Positions 43,078 through 50,518 of a DNA stretch of 64,000 nt are shown here, piece after piece. The DNA lies in NCBI GenBank assembly GCA_020637055.1, contig JACJWR010000002.1:620001-684000 (forward strand), read 5' to 3'. Positions within the stretch are counted from its first letter, which is position 1. Each line of letters opens with the position of its first letter. This DNA is from Actinomycetota bacterium. GTDB lineage: Bacteria; Actinomycetota; Actinomycetes; S36-B12; UBA10799. The translations under genes and the position numbers were made by a program. Under the pieces are notes generated by a model, which ran no database searches, was not told where the DNA came from, and saw nothing but the letters and a program-made list of their open reading frames with translations.

Positions 43078-45783
43078 GTGGACCTCGACCCCGGCGGCCA
43101 ATCGACGAATCCGGATGCCGCGCTAGCCGACGACGTGAGCCGGTTGGGCGAGTTGCTGGCGTCGACGCTGCACCGAGCCGAGGGGCCGCAGCTCACGGCG
43201 TTGACCGACCGGGTCCGGCGCTGGTCCGAAGAGCGGCCCGATGAAGCCGCCGCGGTATTGACCATGCTCGATGTGCCGACCGCCGCGAAACTCGCACGAA
43301 GCTTGGGAACCTACTTCCAATTGGCCAACGTGGCCGAACAGGTTCACCGGGCCAGAACGTTGGCGGAACGCCGCCAACGGCTCGGCGGACCCATGACCAC
43401 CGCCGTCGACCGCATCGAGGCGGCGGGAGTTCCGGTCGCACAGGTGCAGTCGATCGTCGAGCACATGCAGGTCCGGCCGGTGTTCACCGCCCACCCCACC
43501 GAGGCGGCGCGCCGCTCCGTGCTGCTCAAACTGAGACAGATCGCGGAGTTGCTGGAGCAACCGCGGAGCGAAGCCAACGACGAACGCATCGCGGCCGTGA
43601 TCGACCTCATGTGGCAGACCGACGAACTACGGGTCGAGCGACCGCGGGTCGTCGACGAGGCGCGCAACGCCATCTACTACCTCGACGAACTCTGCCACAC
43701 GGTGCTGTCGGACGTGCTCGATCACACCGCCCGGGAGTTGGCCCGAATCGGCGTTCGCACCCGAGCGGATCGCGCGCTGCTCCGCTTCGGATCGTGGGTG
43801 GGGGGCGACCGCGACGGGAATCCCTTCGTCACCCCGGAAGTCACCACCGAGGTGCTCTGGCTGCAACGGCGACATGCGGTGCACGACTTGGCCCCCCGGT
43901 TGGAGCGGTTGGCCGAGAGTCTCTCGATCTCGGAGCGTCTGATGCCGGTGAGCACCGAACTCAGGGCGTCGTTGGAGCGGGACCTGACTGAACTCCCCGG
44001 ACTGGACCCTCGGGTGCGCCGAGTCTACGGCCAGGAGCCGTATCGGGTGAAGCTGGCGGCGATGCAGCACCGGCTGGAACTGTCCCGCCGACCGAGCGCA
44101 GACGGCGCCGGCTACAGCGAATCCGATCTGCTCGCAGACTTGTCGCTGATCGTGGATTCGCTCCGGCAGAACGCCGCCGGGGACGCTGCCACGACCTTCG
44201 TCGCCGAACTCCAACGTGTCGTGGCCACGCTGGGTACCAACATGGCCGCGCTCGACGTGAGGGAACACTCCCGCCGCCACCACGATGCGCTCCAGCGGCT
44301 CTACGCCGATGCCGAACCGGAGCTCGACTACGCCGGCCTGGACACTGCTGACCGCATCGAGTTGCTCGCCGGGGAACTGCTCCGCCGCAGGCCCCTGGCG
44401 ATGTCGCCGCCCCCGCTCGACGGCGACGAAGCGCGGACGTTCGGCGCGTTCGAGGCGATCCGGCAGGCCCAGGACACGTTGGGGCCGTCTTCGGTGGACA
44501 CCTACATCGTCTCCATGACCAAGGACGTCGACGACCTTTTGGCGGCCGTCGTACTCGCCCGCGAAGCAGGCCTGGTGGACGTGCCCCGAGGGGTCGCCCG
44601 GGTGGATTTCGTGCCACTGCTGGAGACCTTGCACGAATTGGACCGAGCGGATTCCCTGCTGGATGCGATGTTCTCCATCCCGGCCTACCGGGAAGTGGTG
44701 CGGCTGCGCGGGGACGAGCAAGAAGTCATGCTCGGCTACTCCGACTCCAACAAGGACGCCGGATTGACCGCCTCACAGTGGGCGATCCACACCGCCCAAC
44801 GCCGACTCCGGGATACCGCGGCCCGCCACGGCGTCCGCCTGCGCCTGTTCCACGGTCGAGGAGGCACCGTGGGTCGGGGTGGTGGACCCACCTACGACGC
44901 GATCATGGCGATGCCGTACGGAGTCGTCGACGGTGAGATCAAGATGACCGAGCAAGGGGAGGTCATCTCGGACAAGTACCTGCTGCCGGAACTCGCCAGG
45001 GAGAACGTCGAACTTCTCCTGGGTGCGGTGCTGGAGGCCAGCGTGCTGCACCGAACTCCGCGGGAGTCCGCGGCCGCCCTCGACGATTGGGATGCGGTGA
45101 TGGAGGTGGTCGCCACCGAATCCTGGCGCGCCTACCGCGCACTGGTGGAGGACCCGGACCTGCCCGGCTACTTCTTCGCCGCCACCCCGTTGGAGGAATT
45201 GGCGGGCATCCACATGGGATCCAGACCGGCGTCGAGACCCGAGCAAGGCATCGGCTTGTCGGGGCTACGTGCCATCCCCTGGGTGTTCGGCTGGACTCAG
45301 AGCCGACACATCGTGCCCGGCTGGTTCGGGGTCGGCACCGGACTGGCGGCAGCCCGAGCCGCGGGCCACGAATCGACCCTGCGCGACATGGTGCGCTTGT
45401 GGCCCTTCTTCGGGAACTTCCTGTCGAACGTGGCGATGACATTGAGCAAAGCGGACATGACGGTTGCGAAGCTCTACGTGGACGGACTTGTCCCCGATGA
45501 GTTCCACCACGTCTTCGAGACCATTTCGGCTGAGTTCTCCCGCACGGTCGAGCAGGTGCTCTGGGTGCGCGAGAGCGACGAGTTGCTGGACGGCCAACCG
45601 ACATTGGCGCGCACGTTGCGGATCCGTGACGAGAGCTTGCGTCCACTGCACCAACTGCAAGTCGAGTTGCTGCGAAGGGTCCGTCAACTGCGCCGACGGG
45701 GTGAGCCGGTGCCCGAGGAATTGCAGCGTGCCGTTTCGTTGACGATCAACGGCATCGCGAACGGGCTGCGCAACACCGGTTGA
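43078..45783 (+). CDS. ppc: Phosphoenolpyruvate carboxylase
   Basis: Anaplerotic enzyme making oxaloacetate from PEP and bicarbonate. The 901-residue protein has all hallmark regions: VFTAHPTEAARRSVL with the catalytic His, FGSWVGGDRDGNPFVTPEV, GYSDSNKDAGLTASQW, FHGRGGTVGRGGGPTYDAI, the allosteric-region VFGWTQSRHIVPGWFGVG, and the extreme C-terminal INGIANGLRNTG, which places the NTG terminus in the active site. GTG start with TAGCCT exactly 6 nt upstream. Bicarbonate supply may come from the carbonic anhydrases encoded elsewhere in the window. Confidence 0.97.
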   Translation: MDLDPGGQSTNPDAALADDVSRLGELLASTLHRAEGPQLTALTDRVRRWSEERPDEAAAVLTMLDVPTAAKLARSLGTYFQLANVAEQVHRARTLAERRQRLGGPMTTAVDRIEAAGVPVAQVQSIVEHMQVRPVFTAHPTEAARRSVLLKLRQIAELLEQPRSEANDERIAAVIDLMWQTDELRVERPRVVDEARNAIYYLDELCHTVLSDVLDHTARELARIGVRTRADRALLRFGSWVGGDRDGNPFVTPEVTTEVLWLQRRHAVHDLAPRLERLAESLSISERLMPVSTELRASLERDLTELPGLDPRVRRVYGQEPYRVKLAAMQHRLELSRRPSADGAGYSESDLLADLSLIVDSLRQNAAGDAATTFVAELQRVVATLGTNMAALDVREHSRRHHDALQRLYADAEPELDYAGLDTADRIELLAGELLRRRPLAMSPPPLDGDEARTFGAFEAIRQAQDTLGPSSVDTYIVSMTKDVDDLLAAVVLAREAGLVDVPRGVARVDFVPLLETLHELDRADSLLDAMFSIPAYREVVRLRGDEQEVMLGYSDSNKDAGLTASQWAIHTAQRRLRDTAARHGVRLRLFHGRGGTVGRGGGPTYDAIMAMPYGVVDGEIKMTEQGEVISDKYLLPELARENVELLLGAVLEASVLHRTPRESAAALDDWDAVMEVVATESWRAYRALVEDPDLPGYFFAATPLEELAGIHMGSRPASRPEQGIGLSGLRAIPWVFGWTQSRHIVPGWFGVGTGLAAARAAGHESTLRDMVRLWPFFGNFLSNVAMTLSKADMTVAKLYVDGLVPDEFHHVFETISAEFSRTVEQVLWVRESDELLDGQPTLARTLRIRDESLRPLHQLQVELLRRVRQLRRRGEPVPEELQRAVSLTINGIANGLRNTG

Positions 45784-45831
45784 CACTCTGGCGCCACGTC
45801 AGTCCACCAGCACCGAGCGCAGGCTGAGACA

Positions 45832-47115
45832 ATGGCTGCTTCCACGACGAAAGGTCCTGCGGTGACGACTCTCGCGACTCCACCACTGCCCGGCACCGGC
45901 CTGCGGGAAATCCGGCAGTCCGACAAACTCAGCGATGTCTGCTACGACATCCGCGGTCCGGTGCTGGTGGCTGCCAAGCAACTCGAAGACGCCGGGCACC
46001 GAGTGCTCAAACTGAACATCGGCAACCCCGCCCCCTTCGGCTTCGAGGCACCGGACAACCTGATCACCGATATCGCGGCGGCGCTGCCCCAGGCCTCCGG
46101 CTACGCCGATTCCAAGGGTCTGCTGCACGCCCGCAGGGCCGTCGTGCAGTACTACCAGACCAAACCCATCGAAGGTGTCGACGTCGAGGACGTCTACCTC
46201 GGCAACGGGGTCAGCGAACTGATCGTGATGAGCCTGCAGGCATTGGTGAGCAACGGGGACGAAGTACTGATCCCGGCTCCCGACTACCCGCTGTGGACCG
46301 CGGCGGTGAGCCTGGCCGGCGGCACCCCGGTGCACTACATCTGCGATGAGGAAGCCGACTGGTTCCCGGATCCGGAAGACATCGAAAGCAAGATCACCGA
46401 CCGGACCAAAGCGCTGGTCGTCATCAATCCGAACAACCCGACCGGTGCCGTCTACTCGGACGACGTGTTGGCCGCCCTGGTGGACATCGCGCGACGGCAC
46501 GGCTTGGTGCTGATGGCGGACGAGATCTACGACAAGATCCTCTACGACGGCGTGCAGCACACCTCGGTGGCGACGCTCGCACCGGATCTGTTCTGCCTGA
46601 CCTTCAACGGCCTGTCGAAGAGCTACCGCGTAGCCGGCTACCGCAGCGGGTGGCTGGTGGTCTCCGGCCCCAAGGAACACGCGCGTGACTACCTCGAGGG
46701 CCTTGACGTGATGGCCAACATGCGACTGTGCGCGAACGTTCCCTCGCAGCACGCGATCGCGACCGCCCTCGGAGGCCGCCAGAGCATCAACGATCTCGTT
46801 CTCCCCGGTGGCCGCCTGCTGGCCCAGCGCGATGTCGCCTACGAGATGATCAACCAGATCCCCGGGGTGTCGGCCACCAAGCCCAAGGGCGCGCTGTATC
46901 TGTTCCCGAAGCTCGACCCCAAGGTGCATCCGATCGTCGACGACGAGCGATTCGTACTCGACCTGCTGGTCGACCAGCACATGCTGTTGGTGCAGGGAAC
47001 CGGGTTCAACTGGCCCCGTCCGGATCACTTCCGGATCGTCACCCTCCCGCATGTGGAGGACCTCGAAGACGCCATCGGGCGGCTGGAGCGATTCCTTGCC
47101 GGGTATCGGCAGTGA
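45832..47115 (+). CDS. alaA: PLP-dependent aminotransferase, alanine aminotransferase type
   Basis: Fold type I class I/II aminotransferase of 427 residues, very like the mycobacterial protein annotated aspC (Rv0337c) and E. coli AlaA in my recollection. Diagnostic segments are LNIGNPAPFGFEAPD, YLGNGVSELI, INPNNPTGAVYSDDV, LMADEIYDKILYDG and the PLP lysine in TFNGLSKSYRVAGYRSGW. It would transfer the amino group between alanine and 2-oxoglutarate. ATG 45832 has CAGGCT 6 nt upstream, but a GTG at 45862 with AAAGG 8 nt before it is a credible alternative start, 10 codons shorter. Confidence 0.9.
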   Translation: MAASTTKGPAVTTLATPPLPGTGLREIRQSDKLSDVCYDIRGPVLVAAKQLEDAGHRVLKLNIGNPAPFGFEAPDNLITDIAAALPQASGYADSKGLLHARRAVVQYYQTKPIEGVDVEDVYLGNGVSELIVMSLQALVSNGDEVLIPAPDYPLWTAAVSLAGGTPVHYICDEEADWFPDPEDIESKITDRTKALVVINPNNPTGAVYSDDVLAALVDIARRHGLVLMADEIYDKILYDGVQHTSVATLAPDLFCLTFNGLSKSYRVAGYRSGWLVVSGPKEHARDYLEGLDVMANMRLCANVPSQHAIATALGGRQSINDLVLPGGRLLAQRDVAYEMINQIPGVSATKPKGALYLFPKLDPKVHPIVDDERFVLDLLVDQHMLLVQGTGFNWPRPDHFRIVTLPHVEDLEDAIGRLERFLAGYRQ

Positions 47116-47122
47116 GCCAGAC

Positions 47123-47665
47123 ATGACCGGTGACCGCCCCGAGGATGCGGTGGCGGTCACCATCAGTTGGCTGGTGATGTCCAGCCCGGAGCAGTTCCGG
47201 CCGGCCCGACAGCCTGCCGAATGCGACCCGCTGCTGCTGACCGCCGGCCGACCGGCACCCGAGTTGTCGCGCTTCTTCTACCGGCTCGTCGGCGGCGGCT
47301 GGTCGTGGCTCGACCGGATCGAATGGACGGCCGAGCAATGGCTCGACTGGGTGTCCCAACCCGGGCACCAGTTGACGACCTGCTGGGTGGATGGAGTCCC
47401 GGCCGGCTACTTCGAGTTGGATCAGAACGCCGACGAGGTGACCCTCAGCTTCTTCGGTTTGGCGCCCGGCTTCTCCGGACGTGGCCTGGGCCGCTGGCTG
47501 CTGACCGAGGCCATCACGAGTGCGTGGAGTCGACCCGGCACCGACCGGATCGTGCTCCACACCTGCACTCTGGACTCCCCGGCTGCGCTTCCGAACTACC
47601 TCGCACGGGGGTTCACGGTGCAGCGCACCGAGACCGAATGGCGGGCTGCCGGCGCCAGTCCGTGA
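47123..47665 (+). CDS. GNAT-family N-acetyltransferase
   Basis: Acetyltransferase of 180 residues. The acetyl-CoA-binding motif A is FFGLAPGFSGRGLGRWLLTEAI (about residues 110-131, split by the GRGLG loop), and the next strand, VLHTCTLDSPAALPNYLARGF, is the typical GNAT motif B. The N-terminal part (LSRFFYRLVGGGWSW, EQWLDWV) resembles small actinobacterial GNAT proteins. Substrate is unknown. It begins 7 bp after the aminotransferase stop and is probably co-transcribed with it. Confidence 0.88.
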   Translation: MTGDRPEDAVAVTISWLVMSSPEQFRPARQPAECDPLLLTAGRPAPELSRFFYRLVGGGWSWLDRIEWTAEQWLDWVSQPGHQLTTCWVDGVPAGYFELDQNADEVTLSFFGLAPGFSGRGLGRWLLTEAITSAWSRPGTDRIVLHTCTLDSPAALPNYLARGFTVQRTETEWRAAGASP

Positions 47666-47676
47666 CTCCGCCCGGC

Positions 47677-47682
47677 TAGGCT
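47677..47682 (+). promoter_or_regulatory. Leaderless-type -10 hexamer TAGGCT for the LCIB-like gene
   Basis: TAGGCT ends exactly 6 nt before the ATG at 47689. Confidence 0.6.
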
Positions 47683-47688
47683 CGAACC

Positions 47689-48441
47689 ATGACAACGGTG
47701 CCCGGCTCGGTGGTCGCCATTTTCCCGCAGGCCGTCGAACTCCACGAATTCCTCGACCAGACCGGCGACGTGCTCGCCGCACGTGGATTCCACCCCGGCG
47801 AAGCCCTGGCGGTCACCGCCGGCTGCCGCGACGAGATCGCGGCCGAGTACCGGGCCGAGATCAGGCGTCGATGGGACCAGTCCTTCGATTTCGCCAGCCT
47901 GTCGGGCCTACCGTTCGCGGGCGTCACCGGCATGCGGGCGGTCTTCGACCATGTGCCGCACGTGGCGGGTCACCCCGAAGTGGTCATCTTCGCCATGCCC
48001 CACATCGGGGTGCTGGCCGACGGCACCATGGGCCGTGCGATGCGCCGCGGCAGGTCCAGACCCACCACCGCGTGCGGGTCCCTGCTCACCGCGATCCAAG
48101 CGGCCAGAGGCGTGCAACCGACACCGCCGCCGGAGTGCTCCGACCGACCTCTGATCGATCCGCTTGATCCGGAGCAGTCGTTGGTCCAATTCCGCCTCGC
48201 TGCGCAGTTCGGCGACATCTCGACGATGAGTCCGGTCGACCTGGTGCGCGGGGTGGCCGAACTGATGGTCACCGAGCTCTGGCAGTTGCTTGCGGCGGTG
48301 ACGATCCCGGGTGAGGACGACGTTGCCCTGGTGGGCGGCATCCTCATCCACGGCCCCGACGGCAACGACTACGTGTCCCCCTACGCCAGGCTGATCCGTT
48401 CCGACGGCGTCCTCACCGACGAGCGATTCGACGACGCCTGA
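47689..48441 (+). CDS. LCIB-like (theta-type) carbonic anhydrase candidate
   Basis: Protein of 250 residues without signal peptide. Its pattern agrees with the limiting-CO2-inducible B/C family, whose members bind zinc with Cys-His-Cys: here C46 in VTAGCRDEIAAEY, H105 in FAMPHIGVLADGTMG and C129 in PTTACGSLL. D48 two residues after the first cysteine matches the Asp of the catalytic dyad in that family. The surroundings PHIGV..DG..G and RRGRSRPTTACG resemble algal and bacterial LCIB proteins. If correct, this is a third carbonic anhydrase class in the window. It could alternatively be a catalytically silent relative. ATG with TAGGCT 6 nt upstream. Confidence 0.65.
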   Translation: MTTVPGSVVAIFPQAVELHEFLDQTGDVLAARGFHPGEALAVTAGCRDEIAAEYRAEIRRRWDQSFDFASLSGLPFAGVTGMRAVFDHVPHVAGHPEVVIFAMPHIGVLADGTMGRAMRRGRSRPTTACGSLLTAIQAARGVQPTPPPECSDRPLIDPLDPEQSLVQFRLAAQFGDISTMSPVDLVRGVAELMVTELWQLLAAVTIPGEDDVALVGGILIHGPDGNDYVSPYARLIRSDGVLTDERFDDA

Positions 48442-48456
48442 CCTATCGCGGAGTCA

Positions 48457-49443
48457 TCAACCGCCGATCGCCGACATCGGGCGCTCCGGTTGCTCGAAGC
48501 CGGGTTCCGCGAGGCCATGCCCCGGACGTTTCGCGGCGGTTTCGGCCCGCATCACAGCCAGCAGGTCTGCGTCGGTGGCTCCCTGACGCAGCAAGGTTCG
48601 CAGGTCCGCTTCGTCACGGGCGAAGAGGCAGTTGCGCCACTGGCCATCGGCGGTGAGACGTACCCGATTGCAGTCTCCGCAGAACGGCATGGTCACCGAC
48701 GCGACGATCCCCACCGCCTCGGGGCCACCGTCGATCCGCCAGAGCGCAGCCGGAGCATTGCCGCGCACCGGGTCCGGTTCGAGGCGCCAACCGTCGGACC
48801 GTAGACGTTGAAGGATTTCCGCCGCTGTGACCATCTGGTCCCGACGCCATCCGTGCTGCGGATCCAGCGGCATCTGCTCGATGAATCGCAACTCCACCCC
48901 TTCGGACAGCGCCCAGTAGAGCAAGTCGGACGCCTGGTGATCGTTGATGCCGCGCAACAGCACGGCGTTCACTTTCACCGGATGCAGACCGGCCAATTGG
49001 GCGGCTTTGATCCCGGCCTGGGTCTGGACCAGGCGATCGCGCTTGGTCAACTCCACGAACGTCGCCCGGTTGAGCGTATCGAGGCTCACATTGACCCGTC
49101 GCAATCCGGCGTCGGCCAACTGCGACGCCAGACCGGCGAGCCTGATCCCGTTGGTGGTGAGCGAAACCTCGGGGCGCTCGGGCAACTGTGCGATGCACGC
49201 CACGATTTCCAGCACGTCTGGGTGCAGCAGCGGCTCGCCACCGGTCAGTCGAACCGTGGAGATACCGGCACCCACAGCGACCCCCACCAGTCGTATCAAC
49301 TCCGGGGTGCTGAGCATCGCCTCCCCGGGCAACCAGGGCAGGCCTTCAGCCGGCATGCAGTAGGAGCAGCGCAACGAACACCTGTCGGTCAGTGAAACCC
49401 GCAAGTCCGTGTGGATTCGGCCGTACGCATCAATCAGACTCAT
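48457..49443 (-). CDS. moaA: GTP 3',8-cyclase (molybdenum cofactor biosynthesis protein MoaA)
   Basis: Radical-SAM enzyme that converts GTP to 3',8-cyclo-7,8-dihydro-GTP, the first step of molybdopterin synthesis, with MoaC. The 328-residue protein has the N-terminal [4Fe-4S] motif C22-x3-C26-x2-C29 (TDRCSLRCSYCM), the SAM-binding RLTGGEPLL, and the C-terminal second cluster motif CGDCNRVRLTADG with a third Cys 14 residues later (WRNC). It ends in the conserved Gly-Gly needed for activation (SAIGG). ATG with TAGTCT 7 nt upstream. No other moa gene is in the window. Confidence 0.96.
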   Translation of the reverse strand: MSLIDAYGRIHTDLRVSLTDRCSLRCSYCMPAEGLPWLPGEAMLSTPELIRLVGVAVGAGISTVRLTGGEPLLHPDVLEIVACIAQLPERPEVSLTTNGIRLAGLASQLADAGLRRVNVSLDTLNRATFVELTKRDRLVQTQAGIKAAQLAGLHPVKVNAVLLRGINDHQASDLLYWALSEGVELRFIEQMPLDPQHGWRRDQMVTAAEILQRLRSDGWRLEPDPVRGNAPAALWRIDGGPEAVGIVASVTMPFCGDCNRVRLTADGQWRNCLFARDEADLRTLLRQGATDADLLAVMRAETAAKRPGHGLAEPGFEQPERPMSAIGG

Positions 49444-49450
49444 CGCTGCG

Positions 49451-49456
49451 AGACTA
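49451..49456 (-). promoter_or_regulatory. -10 hexamer TAGTCT for moaA
   Basis: On the minus strand TAGTCT is followed by 7 nt and the ATG at 49443. Confidence 0.55.
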
Positions 49457-49503
49457 CGCCGTGGCCCACTTCGCCGGGAAGCACCCGAGGCAAGCGAGAC
49501 GTT

Positions 49504-50400
49504 TCAGTCCGCCACCGATATCGCCGCTGCGTCTTGAGTCTGGATGCTGCCCCGACGTGCCGCACCCATTCCAGCCACCACCACCAGCACGATCCCGACC
49601 AACTGCGACGCGTCCGGGCGTTGCGCCAGCAATATCGCCCCCAGGAGCAGCCCAACCGCCGGTTCCAGCGCCATGAGGGTTCCGAACGCCGATGCCGTCA
49701 ACCGGCGCAACGCCATCATCTCCAGTGAGAAGGGCAGCACCGGCAACAACAGGGCGAGTCCGAAGGCGGCGGCGACCACCGCCGGTGTGATGTTGCCCCA
49801 CGCTTGCGGCACCCCGACTGCCGCCGTCGCCAGTGCCGCGATCGGAATCGTGAGACTCAGTCCCTTGATCCCGGTCATGCGGGTGCCCAGGTTCGCGGTG
49901 AGGACGATGTAGGTGCCCCAACACGCGGCCGCGACCGCGGCGGCGGCCACCCCCACCAGATCCGACGCACCGCTCCAGGGCTGGGTGAGCAGCAGGACTC
50001 CCCCGAACGCCAAAGCGGGCCAGATCAGCAGCCGCCGATCACCGGCCCTGACCACGGCGACGGTGAGCGGACCGAGGAACTCGATCGCCACCGCGGTGCC
50101 CAGCGGGATCCGGCTGATCGCGAACAGGAACGCGACCGTGATCAGGCCGGTCGCCAATCCGAGGCCAACTATCACGGGCAAATCCCGGCGGTTGATGCTG
50201 CGGACGGGCGGGCGAGCGATCAGGAGGAAGATCACCGCACCGGCGGACAAACGCAACCAGGCTGTCCCGGCGGTGCCGACCTTCGGGAAAAGACCAACGG
50301 AGAGGGCGGCCCCGAACTGTACGGAGACGATCGAGGCGACCGCCATGGCCCATGCCGGCACCCGAACTATGGAGGTTCCGGCCCTAGCACCTTCGCCCAT
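49504..50400 (-). CDS. RhtA-like DMT-family exporter (EamA)
   Basis: Inner-membrane protein of 298 residues with ten helices in two EamA repeats. Features close to the threonine/homoserine exporter RhtA are VQFGAALSVGLFPKVGTAGT, AISRIPLGTAVAIEFLGPL and MMALRRLTASAFGTLMALEP. It therefore probably exports an amino acid or related metabolite. A TAGGGT hexamer lies 8 nt before the ATG at 50400. It is only distantly similar to the other DMT transporter at 32316. Confidence 0.87.
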   Translation of the reverse strand: MGEGARAGTSIVRVPAWAMAVASIVSVQFGAALSVGLFPKVGTAGTAWLRLSAGAVIFLLIARPPVRSINRRDLPVIVGLGLATGLITVAFLFAISRIPLGTAVAIEFLGPLTVAVVRAGDRRLLIWPALAFGGVLLLTQPWSGASDLVGVAAAAVAAACWGTYIVLTANLGTRMTGIKGLSLTIPIAALATAAVGVPQAWGNITPAVVAAAFGLALLLPVLPFSLEMMALRRLTASAFGTLMALEPAVGLLLGAILLAQRPDASQLVGIVLVVVAGMGAARRGSIQTQDAAAISVAD

Positions 50401-50408
50401 GATCGAGC

Positions 50409-50414
50409 ACCCTA
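50409..50414 (-). promoter_or_regulatory. -10 hexamer TAGGGT for the RhtA-like gene
   Basis: On the minus strand TAGGGT is followed by 8 nt and the ATG at 50400. Confidence 0.45.
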
Positions 50415-50518
50415 CTTTCCGAACGCGGCCCCCACGTGCTGGTCATCCGAGACTACGTCTGGGATAGTCACGGAGGCACTCACCCGGTGCCCGCCAACCA
50501 ATCCGAGGTCGAGGCCAC

